NCBI RefSeq assembly: GCF_947500605.1 | Contig: NZ_CANMSJ010000001.1 | Coordinates: 558,001-622,000 of the forward strand | From: an uncultured Lacinutrix sp. | Lineage (GTDB): Bacteria > Bacteroidota > Bacteroidia > Flavobacteriales > Flavobacteriaceae | Length of the DNA stretch: 64,000 nucleotides | Reading direction: 5' to 3' | Part shown: positions 34,471 to 42,866 of the stretch, piece after piece | Layout of the letters: the number at the start of each line of letters is the position of its first letter | Numbering within the stretch: position 1 is the stretch's first letter | The notes under the pieces: model-generated | The model's input: the letters and a program-made list of their open reading frames with translations, nothing else | The model's database searches: none | What the model was told of the DNA's origin: nothing | Translations under genes and position numbers: made by a program

Positions 34471-34473
34471 AAC

Positions 34474-34992
34474 ATGAAAAAAATAACAACCTTACTTCTA
34501 CTCTTAGTTTGTATTGCTTTTAGTTGCGAACGAGACGATATTTGTCCAGAAGATACGCCTACTACTCCAAGACTTATTGTAGAGTTTAGAGATATTACCT
34601 TAACAGATAATACTAAAAACGTTCCTGGATTACGTATTGAAGATTTTGATGATGATACACGTACTCTAGATGAAGATCATAGCATTACAAGTGAAGATCA
34701 AATGTTATTACCTTTAAATACCAATGCAAATGAGACTAAGTATCGTGTGTATAGAGATTATGAGAATGACGAGGATGTAATTACAGGTAATCCAGATGTA
34801 ATAACAATTACATACGAAACTTCAGAAATATATGTTTCTAGAGCTTGTGGCTATAAAACTGTTTTTGAAAATGTAGTATTAACTATAACTCCAGAAACTG
34901 GTTCTGATAATTGGATGCTATTTGCTGCACCAGAAAATGAAAACCAATCTGTAATAAATGAAGATGAGATACACTATACAATACGTCACTAG
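34474..34992 (+). CDS. DUF6452 family lipoprotein
   Basis: A 172-residue lipoprotein (signal ending AFSC, Cys about 18), with a mature sequence starting ERDDICPEDTPTTPRL, the DUF6452 start pattern, and a beta-sandwich-like body. It overlaps the next gene by 35 bases if the longest start is used there. The two families usually travel as a pair in flavobacteria. Function unknown. Confidence 0.78.
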   Translation: MKKITTLLLLLVCIAFSCERDDICPEDTPTTPRLIVEFRDITLTDNTKNVPGLRIEDFDDDTRTLDEDHSITSEDQMLLPLNTNANETKYRVYRDYENDEDVITGNPDVITITYETSEIYVSRACGYKTVFENVVLTITPETGSDNWMLFAAPENENQSVINEDEIHYTIRH

Positions 34993-35719
34993 TTGTTTTT
35001 TTCTGTTCTGCTGCATATTTGTTAATGCGCAAGAAGAAAAAGAAACACAAATTGTAGACTCAATACAATACATTCAAAAATATGGTCTTAGAGTTGGTAC
35101 AGATATAGGAAAACTTATTCGTACAGCTACAGACGACGATTATTCTGGATTTGAGATTAATGGTGATTTTAGATTAACAAAAAAACTATTTGTTGCTGCA
35201 GAAATAGGTGTTGAAGAAAAAACGACAACTACAGATTTTTTAAGTTCAACTGCCAATGGTAGCTATATTAAAGCTGGTGTAGATTATAATATGTACACTA
35301 ACTGGCTAGACATGAATAACATGATCTATAGTGGTTTTAGAGTTGGTTTTAGTTCTTTTTCTCAAACTAGAAATAGCTATACTGTTTACAACCAAAACCA
35401 GTTTTGGCAACCACAATTTACAAATAACGAACCTCAAGAGTTTAGTGGACTATCTTCAACATGGTTAGAACTAATAATTGGTATTAAAGCCGAAATTGTA
35501 ACTAATTTATTTATTGGGTTAAATGCACAATTAAAGAGCACAATATCTAATAAGGATTTAGATAATTTTGAAAGCCTATACATTCCTGGCTTTTACAAAA
35601 CTTACGATAGCGGAAACTTTGGAGTGGGTTATAGTTATACTATTTCGTATTCGATACCTTTATTTAAAAAAGGAAAGAAAGAGGCTGAAATTGAAGAAGT
35701 AAAAGAAGAAAAGGAATAA
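34958..35719 (+). CDS. DUF6048 family outer membrane beta-barrel protein
   Basis: A 253-residue protein with a signal peptide (cleavage near VNAQ, about 25) and alternating amphipathic strands with aromatic edges (YGLRVGTDIG and later GFRVGFSSF), typical of an outer membrane barrel. A charged tail rich in Glu and Lys ends it. Its start lies inside the DUF6452 gene; ATG at 34964 is an alternative two residues later. Together with DUF6452 it may form one outer-membrane unit. Confidence 0.75.
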   Translation: MKMRYTIQYVTSCFFLFCCIFVNAQEEKETQIVDSIQYIQKYGLRVGTDIGKLIRTATDDDYSGFEINGDFRLTKKLFVAAEIGVEEKTTTTDFLSSTANGSYIKAGVDYNMYTNWLDMNNMIYSGFRVGFSSFSQTRNSYTVYNQNQFWQPQFTNNEPQEFSGLSSTWLELIIGIKAEIVTNLFIGLNAQLKSTISNKDLDNFESLYIPGFYKTYDSGNFGVGYSYTISYSIPLFKKGKKEAEIEEVKEEKE

Positions 35720-35755
35720 GCACTTTAACACAGGAGCTTTTAGTTAGTTCTAATA

Positions 35756-36220
35756 TTATACAGCTGTATTATTAAAAGAATGCCAAGCAGTATTTATTTT
35801 ATTGACTTTAAGTAAATAGGGGATTAAAAGTGCTATTTCAAGTCTAATTACAACACCTTGTTCTTCAATTAGAAAAGGCATTACAAACATACTGAATACA
35901 CAAAAAAAGATTCCAAAAACAGCATCTATCTTCGAAGAGATAATGGCCCAATCTTTTTCAAAAAGTAGACCATAACTTGTAATACCTTTATAAATAAATA
36001 GAATTATTATTAGTAAACCTATTAACGAATGTGGATTTGTTTCTTCCAATCCATAAAGCGAAATACTAAAGCTTATATTAAAAAAACCAGCTATTAGTCC
36101 AAAAATAGCTAGTCCACCGGTAATCATAAAAAACCAACTAAAAAAACGAATCCACCAAGGTAACAAGGCGCTCCTTCTAAGAGGTACTTGTTTAGCATCT
36201 GCTTTATCGGTGTTCTCCAT
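35756..36220 (-). CDS. Uncharacterised four-helix membrane protein
   Basis: A 154-residue protein with helices at about 25-48, 62-82, 90-113 and 120-138. It has no motif I recognise. It starts eight bases after the stop of the rlmL-like gene upstream and so is probably co-transcribed with it. Confidence 0.65.
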   Translation of the reverse strand: MENTDKADAKQVPLRRSALLPWWIRFFSWFFMITGGLAIFGLIAGFFNISFSISLYGLEETNPHSLIGLLIIILFIYKGITSYGLLFEKDWAIISSKIDAVFGIFFCVFSMFVMPFLIEEQGVVIRLEIALLIPYLLKVNKINTAWHSFNNTAV

Positions 36221-36228
36221 TATGGTTT

Positions 36229-37389
36229 TTAATTATCCATATACTTGCCTTTCTTACTTCCAGCGTACATTACATACTTAAGTAAACGAGACTCTAGTTT
36301 TGCATTCATTAATTTAATTTTACGAGAAGGACGCAATCCTACGTGTTTTATAGCTTCTAAATTAGAAGTAATAAACCAAGCATCTGTATTTGGGTATCCT
36401 TGTTTTAAAGTATCTCCAATCTCCTTATAAAAACTCTCCATTTCAATATCTAAACGTTCTCCATAAGGCGGATTGAAAACAATATGCAACTTCCCTTCTC
36501 CTCCTCTTTGCGTTTTAAAGAAATCTTCATGCTTAATAGTTATAAACTCGTCTAAATGTGCATTTTTTATATTATCTGTTGCTTTTGCAACAGCACTTGG
36601 CGATTTATCGAAACCAATAATTTTATGATGGAAATCTCTAGTTTTTTTCAATAGAGATTCTTCAATTTTTTCAAAAAGATCAACATCCCAATCGTTCCAA
36701 CGTTCGAATGCAAATTCTTTACGCATTAAATTTGGCGGAATATTACAAGCTATCATTGCTGCTTCAGCTAAAATAGTTCCACTACCACACATTGGATCCA
36801 TAAAATCCGATTGCCCATCCCAACCAGAAAGCATAATTAATCCAGCTGCAAGAACTTCGTTAATTGGTGCAATATTAGTTGCTGTTTTATAACCACGTTT
36901 ATGTAACGATTCTCCAGATGTATCTAAAGAAATAGTACAAACAGTACGGTCAATATGTACATTTATCTTTAAATCTGGGAAACGCAAATCTACATTTGGA
37001 CGCTCACCAGTTTCATCTCTAAACTTATCTACAATCGCATCTTTTGTTTTTTGCGCTATATATAAAGAGTGCGTAAAAACGGTTGAATTAACAGTAGCAC
37101 TAACGGCTAATGTTCCAGTAGATTTCATGTACTGACTCCAGTCCATTTTATACACATTATCGTATAAATCTTTTTCATTATTAATACGAAACGTTTTAAT
37201 AGGTTTTAAAATTTTTATTGCAGTTCTTAAAGCTAAATTGGCTTTATACATAAAACCTTTATCTCCAGAAAAACTGACATTTCTAACACCTTCTTTTACG
37301 CCCACAGCACCAAGCTGCGTTAATTCTTTTGCTAATATTTCTTCAAAACCAAATAAGGTTTTGGCAACCATATTGAAATTATCTTCCAT
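36229..37389 (-). CDS. THUMP-domain RNA methyltransferase (RlmL-like)
   Basis: A 386-residue protein: THUMP RNA-binding domain (about 45-155), then a SAM methyltransferase with DPMCGSGTILAEAA (about 200-213), a helical insert and the NPPYGER motif (about 312-318). This layout matches the first half of E. coli RlmL (m2G2445 of 23S rRNA), without the C-terminal RlmK half. Target inferred, not shown. It is transcribed divergently from the next methyltransferase gene with interlocked promoters. Confidence 0.87.
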   Translation of the reverse strand: MEDNFNMVAKTLFGFEEILAKELTQLGAVGVKEGVRNVSFSGDKGFMYKANLALRTAIKILKPIKTFRINNEKDLYDNVYKMDWSQYMKSTGTLAVSATVNSTVFTHSLYIAQKTKDAIVDKFRDETGERPNVDLRFPDLKINVHIDRTVCTISLDTSGESLHKRGYKTATNIAPINEVLAAGLIMLSGWDGQSDFMDPMCGSGTILAEAAMIACNIPPNLMRKEFAFERWNDWDVDLFEKIEESLLKKTRDFHHKIIGFDKSPSAVAKATDNIKNAHLDEFITIKHEDFFKTQRGGEGKLHIVFNPPYGERLDIEMESFYKEIGDTLKQGYPNTDAWFITSNLEAIKHVGLRPSRKIKLMNAKLESRLLKYVMYAGSKKGKYMDN

Positions 37390-37409
37390 TCTTTTCGTCT
37401 AATAGAATG

Positions 37410-37428
37410 CAAAAATACTCTATTTTTG
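37410..37428. promoter_or_regulatory. Back-to-back divergent -7 elements
   Basis: CAAAAATA (37410-37417, the minus-strand TATTTTTG) and TATTTTTG (37421-37428, plus strand) form a perfect inverted repeat with a 3-base spacer. The first would drive the rlmL-like gene (start 37389) and the second the gene at 37481. Polymerase could not occupy both at once. Confidence 0.6.
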
Positions 37429-37452
37429 TACTAACTAGTAATAAACTAAAAT

Positions 37453-37474
37453 CAGATTCCCATTTTCATGGGAA
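37453..37474. repeat. Palindromic element (family A), before methyltransferase
   Basis: AGATTCCCAT-TTTC-ATGGGAA: a perfect 7-bp inverted repeat (TTCCCAT/ATGGGAA) with a TTTC loop. It would lie in the 5' leader of the gene that starts at 37481 and end seven bases before its ATG, close to where a ribosome binds. Confidence 0.65.
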
Positions 37475-37480
37475 ATAATT

Positions 37481-38212
37481 ATGATAAAAGACGACACAAC
37501 ATGGTATGCTTCATGGTTTAACACTCCATTTTACCATATTTTATATAAAGACAGGGATTATGCCGAAGGCGAAAACTTTATGTATAATCTTACAGAATAC
37601 TTAAATATTCCTGAAAACGGAAAAATATTAGACCTTGCTTGTGGTAAAGGTAGACATGCTATTTATTTAAATAAAATAGGTTACGATGTTACTGGAGTAG
37701 ATTTATCTGAAAACAGTATAGAACACGCAAAGCAGTTTGAAAACGATACACTACACTTTAATGTTCACGATATGTGTAAACCATATCACGAACAGTTTGA
37801 TGCTGTATTTAATCTCTTTACTAGCTTTGGTTACTTCGAAAATGAAGAAGACAACCTTAATACTATAAAAGCCATTAAAGCCAATTTAAACGAAACTGGT
37901 TTTGGTGTAATAGACTTTTTAAATAGCGATTTTATTATAGATAATTTAGTACCTGAAAACACAAAAACTGTAGATGGTATCGACTTTTTGCAAAAAAGAC
38001 GTGTAGAAAACGGTTATATTATTAAAGATATTTCTTTTACTGCCGATGGTAAAGATTACGAATTTCAAGAACGTGTTCGCGCCTTTACTTTAGCAGATTT
38101 TGAAGCACTTTTTGAAAAGGCTGGTGTTTATTTACTTGATGTTTTTGGAGATTATAAATTAAATAAATTCCATAAAAAAACATCTCAACGTTTAATACTT
38201 ATTTTTAAGTAA
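37481..38212 (+). CDS. Class I SAM-dependent methyltransferase
   Basis: A 243-residue enzyme with the SAM motif LDLACGKGRH (about 48-57), a post-I acidic loop (GVDLSENS, about 68-75) and FNLFTSFGYF (about 106-115). It resembles the TehB/UbiE-like small-molecule methyltransferases. The substrate cannot be told from the sequence. It ends three bases before the ZIP transporter gene and is probably transcribed with it. Confidence 0.8.
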   Translation: MIKDDTTWYASWFNTPFYHILYKDRDYAEGENFMYNLTEYLNIPENGKILDLACGKGRHAIYLNKIGYDVTGVDLSENSIEHAKQFENDTLHFNVHDMCKPYHEQFDAVFNLFTSFGYFENEEDNLNTIKAIKANLNETGFGVIDFLNSDFIIDNLVPENTKTVDGIDFLQKRRVENGYIIKDISFTADGKDYEFQERVRAFTLADFEALFEKAGVYLLDVFGDYKLNKFHKKTSQRLILIFK

Positions 38213-38215
38213 ACT

Positions 38216-38890
38216 ATGCTTGTAAATATTATATTACCTATACTATCTGTTGTTTTAGGCTTCTTTATCGTTTTTGCTTTTAAACCAAATAAAGCTAAGT
38301 ATTTAAAATTACTACTTGCTTTTAGTGGTGCCTTTTTATTATCTATTACTGTTTTTCACTTTCTTCCAGAAGTGTATCATAGTGATTATAAAAGTGTAGG
38401 ACTCTTTATTATGATTGGTATTTTACTCCAAATTATATTAGAGTTTTTCTCTAAAGGTGCCGAACATGGCCATGTACATATTAGTAAAAACGAAACAACA
38501 TTTCCTTGGCTACTGTTTATTAGTTTAAGCATACATAGTGTATTAGAAGGACTACCAATAGATGGGCATACAAATTTAATTTATGGTATCATTATCCATA
38601 AATTACCAGTTGCTATTATACTATCGACATTCTTTTTAGCTTCAAAAATGTCTAAAACTAAATCTTTAGCATTCTTGTTATTATTTGCTTTAATGACACC
38701 TTTAGGCGTGTTTTTATCGGCTAATTTTAACTTCTTTGAAAACTATCATATTCAAATTTCGGCAATAGTAATAGGTATCTTTTTACATATTTCTACAACT
38801 ATTTTATTTGAAAGTAACGAAGACCATAAATTTAATATCACCAAACTAGCAACTATTATTAGTGCAATTATAATAGCTTATTTTATATAG
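38216..38890 (+). CDS. ZIP family metal transporter
   Basis: A 224-residue membrane protein with about seven helices. The metal-binding helix motifs are HSVLEGLPID (about 107-116) and HKLPVAIIL (about 131-139), which match the ZIP transport site. A histidine-rich stretch HGHVHISKN (about 82-90) in the intracellular loop resembles the metal-sensing loop of the family. Likely divalent cation import (zinc or similar). Confidence 0.85.
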   Translation: MLVNIILPILSVVLGFFIVFAFKPNKAKYLKLLLAFSGAFLLSITVFHFLPEVYHSDYKSVGLFIMIGILLQIILEFFSKGAEHGHVHISKNETTFPWLLFISLSIHSVLEGLPIDGHTNLIYGIIIHKLPVAIILSTFFLASKMSKTKSLAFLLLFALMTPLGVFLSANFNFFENYHIQISAIVIGIFLHISTTILFESNEDHKFNITKLATIISAIIIAYFI

Positions 38891-38891
38891 C

Positions 38892-38915
38892 AAATTCCTA
38901 CGAAAGCAGGGATCT
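38892..38915. repeat. Palindromic element (family A), inverted left copy
   Basis: AATTCCTACGAAAGCAGGGATCTC: the reverse complement resembles the copy at 39024-39047 (AGATTCC-TGC-TTTC-GCAGGAAT) with three mismatches. The two copies form an inverted pair separated by about 110 bases, after the ZIP gene. Confidence 0.6.
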
Positions 38916-39008
38916 CATATTTTTTTTTATAAATTTGATATTATAGCATTTAGTTTTTATCCGTAATGGATTGAGTATTTTTATCAAAAAAAAGTAATAC
39001 ATTAATAT

Positions 39009-39049
39009 AGTGACTAAATCACTAGATTCCTGCTTTCGCAGGAATGACA
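39009..39049. repeat. Palindromic element (family A), right copy
   Basis: AGTGACTAAATCACT (39009-39023), a small palindrome, then ATTCCTGC-TTTC-GCAGGAAT (39026-39045) with a perfect 8-bp arm, followed by GACA. The region 38891-39179 holds no gene but these repeats. Confidence 0.65.
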
Positions 39050-39069
39050 AAATAGCCTGAAAACGTTAA

Positions 39070-39145
39070 GTATCGAGAACAAGCTAATTAACCAAACCTT
39101 CTCGATACAAATTGTTTCATGCTGCAACAATTTATTCGAAGTGAC
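39070..39145. repeat. Composite repeat (family B), full copy
   Basis: Inverted arms GTATCGAGAA (39070-39079) and TTCTCGATAC (39099-39108) enclose a 19-base loop. Directly after come AAATTGTT (39109-39116) and AACAATTT (39126-39133), another perfect hairpin, and TTCGAAGTGAC (39135-39145). A shorter relative at 51328-51361 keeps the hairpin plus GTATCGAGAA order on the opposite strand. Confidence 0.6.
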
Positions 39146-39179
39146 AACAGAATAAATTTTTAACCATAAACTTGAAAAC

Positions 39180-39608
39180 GTGTTTAGCAAAGAAGAATCA
39201 AGACAAATAAAACAATTATTCTGGACCAGTTTTGGGAAATCTTTTCCAACAAAATGGATTCTATACAATACTAAAATAAAAGGTTTTAGCTTTAAATTTT
39301 ATTTCGATAATAAAAGTGCACACGTTAGTTTGGACCTAGAAGACGATTTAGAAAACCGTATTAACTATTGGGAAAAACTACAACAAGTAAAATCTATTTT
39401 AACTACAGATTTTTTACCAGATGCTATTTTTGAAGAAGAATACTATCTCGATAATGGGAAAGAAATCTCTAGAATTTATGTGCCTTTAGGTTATAAAGTA
39501 TCTATTCATAATAAAAATACTTGGCAAGAAGTTATGGTGTTTTTAAACGAAAAAATGAGTGCTTTTGAAGCCTTTTATTATGAGTATGAAGATTTTATAA
39601 AAGCCTAA
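39180..39608 (+). CDS. DUF4268 family protein
   Basis: A 142-residue soluble protein. It begins MFSKEESRQIKQLFWTSFG with GTG at 39180 as the start codon; that N-terminus fits the family and no ATG lies nearby. The body has the DUF4268 pattern of alternating strands and helices (FYFDNKSAHVSL, then EEEYYLDNGKE). Function unknown; members sometimes lie near restriction or nuclease genes, but no such gene is near here. Confidence 0.7.
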   Translation: MFSKEESRQIKQLFWTSFGKSFPTKWILYNTKIKGFSFKFYFDNKSAHVSLDLEDDLENRINYWEKLQQVKSILTTDFLPDAIFEEEYYLDNGKEISRIYVPLGYKVSIHNKNTWQEVMVFLNEKMSAFEAFYYEYEDFIKA

Positions 39609-39642
39609 ATAATTGGTATCTTCGTTTTTTAAAGCATAGAAA

Positions 39643-40458
39643 ATGAAGACACTACTCTATTATTCCTTTTTAGTATTATTAGCTTTTAACTGTACAAATA
39701 AGCCAGGAAATAGCGATCCAATACCTAAACACGACAACTTTACAATCAACTCTCAATTCGTAAATGAAGAAAGAGTAATAAACGTATGGGTTCCCGAAAA
39801 TTATAATGCTATTACAGATTCACTTCCTGTGCTATACATGCCAGATGGAGGTATAAAAGAAGATTTTCCGCATATAGCGAATACCGTCTCTAAGTTAATA
39901 GCGTCTAAAAGTATTCCGCCAACAATTTTAGTAGGTATTGAAAACACTGAGCGTGGAAGAGATTTAACTGGCTTTTCTGAAATTAAAGACGATGAGCAAT
40001 ATTGTCCTTTAACAGATGGCGCTAAAAACTTTAGAGCTTTTATTACTCAAGAATTAATGCCTAAAATTGATAATGAGTATAGAACTACTGCAAAAAAAGG
40101 CCTTATAGGCGAGTCTTTAGCCGGATTATTTGTAATGGAAACCTTGTTTTTACAGCCCGAAGCTTTCGATTATTATATTGCCATGGATCCTTCCTTATGG
40201 TGGAATAATCATTATTTAGAAAGAAAAGCTAGCGATTATTTAAAACAGTTTCCAAACAAAGACATTATACTTTGGTTTGCTGGTTCTGCTGTAGAGGATA
40301 TTTCAATACACACAAACAACCTTGCTAAGACTTTAGAAAACGATCATCCAAATAATCTAATTTGGAACTACTCTAATGAGCCTAACGAAGAGCACAGCAC
40401 CATTTTTAGAGCCACAAAAGAAAAAGCTATGATTTGGGCTATGAATAAAAACGAATAG
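39643..40458 (+). CDS. Esterase-like lipoprotein (alpha/beta hydrolase)
   Basis: A 271-residue protein with a lipobox (AFNC, Cys about 17) and an esterase D / Fes-type alpha/beta hydrolase fold: nucleophile elbow GESLAG (about 149-154) and the C-terminal histidine region EEHSTIFR (about 247-254). Related enzymes release iron from siderophores or hydrolyse acyl esters. It is anchored in a membrane rather than cytosolic. TATCTTCG near 39617 may be its -7 element. Confidence 0.82.
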   Translation: MKTLLYYSFLVLLAFNCTNKPGNSDPIPKHDNFTINSQFVNEERVINVWVPENYNAITDSLPVLYMPDGGIKEDFPHIANTVSKLIASKSIPPTILVGIENTERGRDLTGFSEIKDDEQYCPLTDGAKNFRAFITQELMPKIDNEYRTTAKKGLIGESLAGLFVMETLFLQPEAFDYYIAMDPSLWWNNHYLERKASDYLKQFPNKDIILWFAGSAVEDISIHTNNLAKTLENDHPNNLIWNYSNEPNEEHSTIFRATKEKAMIWAMNKNE

Positions 40459-40510
40459 CTAAAAAAGCATTCCAATTAAAAACAAAATAGACTTTTAATA
40501 AATAGACTTC

Positions 40511-40546
40511 ACAAAAAAGCCTCAGTAATACTGAGGCTTTTTTGTA
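40511..40546. terminator. Bidirectional terminator, esterase and symporter
   Basis: Stem AAAGCCTCAGTA with TACTGAGGCTTT, A-tract before and T-tract after; serves both converging genes. Confidence 0.88.
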
Positions 40547-40604
40547 TTATCACTCCTACTCTCATAGGAAATAGTTTATAAATATTTAAAGTGCCTTCTT
40601 AAAA

Positions 40605-41780
40605 CTAAGCAGCAACCTTTTCTTGCGTTAATTTATTTACGACTAAAGAAATAGCGCCATCACCAGTAACATTACAAGCAGTACCAAAACTGTCCATTGC
40701 AATGTATAAAGCAATCATTAATCCTAACATTTCATCATTAAAACCTAGCATAGACTGTAAAATACCAACAGCAGCCATAATTGCACCTCCAGGTACACCA
40801 GGTGCAGCAATCATAGCGATTCCTAACACAAATATAAATCCTGCAAAAAGTGTAAAACTAAATGGCATACCATGTAAAATCATTAATGCCATAGCACAAG
40901 CTGTAATTTTCATAATACTACCAGAAAGATGTATTGTAGCACATAAAGGAATAACAAAACCGGCAATTTTTTCTGAAACACCATTCTTTAAAGCTTGTTC
41001 TAAAGTCACAGGAATAGTAGCTGCCGAAGATTGAGTTCCTAATGCTGTAAAGTACGCAGGCATCATAGTTGCCAACAATTTAAAAGGATTCTGTTTTGTA
41101 AGTATACCTGCAATAGTATATTGAAGCAGTAATAATAAAATATGTAAGGCAAAAATAACACCTATAATACTAATGAATACAGAAAGTATTGAAAATACTT
41201 TTCCGCTAAAAGACATGCTTGCAAATATGCCTAAAATAAATAGTGGTAATAATGGTACAATTACCTTTTCAATTAATTTCATTATAATCTTCTGAAAATC
41301 TTTAACCACTAATTTTAAAGTTGATTTCTCTTGAGAAGCAAGACCTAAACCTATTACAAAGGCTAAGACTAAAGAAGTCATAACATCTAATGCTGGTGGA
41401 ATGGTGATGCTAAAATATGGTAGTAATTCGCGTCCAGCATCGGTAATTTGAGCTGCGTCATTAACATGAGATTCTAGAAGTGCTGGAAATATATTGGATG
41501 CTGTAAAATAAGTCATAAACCCAGAAAACAAGGTCGAACCATAAGCAATACCTGCAGTAAGTAATAATAATTTACCAGCTCCTTTTCCTAAATCGGAAAT
41601 GGCAGGCATTATTAAACCCATGATAATTAACGGAATTGCAAAATTTAAAAACTGACCAAAAAAGGCATTAAAAGTTGCGAATACGCGGTTTAAAGATTCT
41701 GGAAAGTACTGACCAAAAACAATACCTAATACTATGGCTAAAAAAACTTTAAATAATAAGTTCGAGAATATACGTTTCAT
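40605..41780 (-). CDS. Dicarboxylate/amino acid:cation symporter
   Basis: A 391-residue member of the DAACS family (GltP/DctA-like). The two re-entrant hairpins are visible: TQSSAATIPVT (about 249-259) and the C-terminal AAPGVPGGAIMAA (about 330-342), followed by the substrate-binding DSFGTACNVTGDG (about 364-376). It probably takes up glutamate, aspartate or C4-dicarboxylates with Na+ or H+. It is monocistronic. Confidence 0.88.
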   Translation of the reverse strand: MKRIFSNLLFKVFLAIVLGIVFGQYFPESLNRVFATFNAFFGQFLNFAIPLIIMGLIMPAISDLGKGAGKLLLLTAGIAYGSTLFSGFMTYFTASNIFPALLESHVNDAAQITDAGRELLPYFSITIPPALDVMTSLVLAFVIGLGLASQEKSTLKLVVKDFQKIIMKLIEKVIVPLLPLFILGIFASMSFSGKVFSILSVFISIIGVIFALHILLLLLQYTIAGILTKQNPFKLLATMMPAYFTALGTQSSAATIPVTLEQALKNGVSEKIAGFVIPLCATIHLSGSIMKITACAMALMILHGMPFSFTLFAGFIFVLGIAMIAAPGVPGGAIMAAVGILQSMLGFNDEMLGLMIALYIAMDSFGTACNVTGDGAISLVVNKLTQEKVAA

Positions 41781-41970
41781 AATATCTACAAATTAATAGA
41801 AAGCAGTATTTGCCTTGCTATAGGTTATTTTTAAGCTCGCTAATATACAACCAATCTAAGGATAGAACATTTAATAATATCTCTTTTTTTGAGCTCTAAA
41901 ATTAATACGTATTTATAATATTCTCTAGACTTATAATTACATTTAATAAAAACAAACTCTATGTAAAAAC

Positions 41971-42006
41971 AAACAGCCCTTACTAATTAAAGTAAAGGCT
42001 GTTTTA
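41971..42006 (-). terminator. Terminator after FKBP isomerase gene
   Basis: Stem ACAGCC-TTACT with AGTAA-GGCTGT (one base bulge on each side), followed on the minus strand by a T-rich tract. It lies between the FKBP gene and the symporter. From 41781 to 41970 I see nothing. Confidence 0.75.
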
Positions 42007-42024
42007 TTATATATTATAATTGCT

Positions 42025-42471
42025 TTATTCAGCAACTTCTGTTTCCAGAATCTCTACAACTTCAAGATCAAAAATAAGGTCTTTACCAGCTAAAGGATGA
42101 TTTGCATCTACTACAATACTTTCTTCCTTAACTTCTACAACCAATAAATTCATTTCTCTACCATCTGGAGCTTTAGAAACTAATCCCATACCAACTTCTG
42201 GAGCCATATCTTGAGGAAGTTCAGATTTGTTTACTTCATGAAGTAATTCTTTATTAACCTCTCCATAAGCTTCATCTTTAGGAATAGTAATGGTTTTCTT
42301 TTCGCTTACTTTCATATCAATTAAACCTTTTTCAAAACCAGGAATTAATCTTCCTTGTCCTAAAACAAATTCTATTGGTGCTTCTCCTTCAGACGTATCA
42401 AAAATCTTTCCATCAGATAATTTACCTGTATAATTTACTTTTACTGTACTGTTCTCTTTTACTTGACTCAT
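42025..42471 (-). CDS. SlyD-like FKBP peptidyl-prolyl isomerase
   Basis: A protein of about 148 residues (start at the internal ATG at 42471, MSQVKENSTVKVNYTG; the longer frame adds 12 residues). It has the FKBP halves KVNYTGKLSDGKIFDTS and LIPGFEKGLIDM around an IF-type insert (about 70-125; KDEAYGEVNKELL), as in SlyD chaperones. The C-terminus lacks SlyD's histidine-rich metal tail. Probably a cytoplasmic folding helper. Confidence 0.88.
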   Translation of the reverse strand: MSQVKENSTVKVNYTGKLSDGKIFDTSEGEAPIEFVLGQGRLIPGFEKGLIDMKVSEKKTITIPKDEAYGEVNKELLHEVNKSELPQDMAPEVGMGLVSKAPDGREMNLLVVEVKEESIVVDANHPLAGKDLIFDLEVVEILETEVAE

Positions 42472-42507
42472 ACTATATTCTTCAATTTTAAAAAATACAT
42501 TTTGCAT

Positions 42508-42866
42508 AATTATTACACAAAACTATTTTAGTTTAAACTTATAGTTATGGTTTCTGCCAAAATCACGCCAAAATACTAAAATGATGATTTACAAATTGAT
42601 AACGCAGCCGTTTAAAACAAACAAAAACGTTTGTAATCCTCTTATAGTGGGTAACCGTAACTATTGTCATCAGTTTTAAAATAATTTATTGATACATAAT
42701 TTAATCAGCAACTATGTCAGTTAAATTAATAATCGTTTTAAAAAGTATGTCAACTCTGCAAAAATGTTAGATTATTTAGAGGTATTAAGTAATTCTATTT
42801 GAAGGATTGACAAGCTTTAATTTCAGAAATATTTCAGCTATCTTCGTTTAACATCTTATAAAAACT
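42508..42866. other. Long AT-rich spacer before the AbiH gene
   Basis: A 359-base gap between the FKBP gene and the AbiH-type gene. It contains an inverted repeat ACAAAC-aaaaac-GTTTGT (42617-42634) and, at 42839-42846, TATCTTCG, one mismatch from TAnnTTTG. No intact ORF. The spacer and the one downstream (44082-44242) are unusually long for this window. Confidence 0.45.

Noticed and set aside
42716-42769. Short ATG-started frame upstream of the AbiH gene.
   Set aside because: Only 17 codons, with no sign of coding bias; more likely chance.
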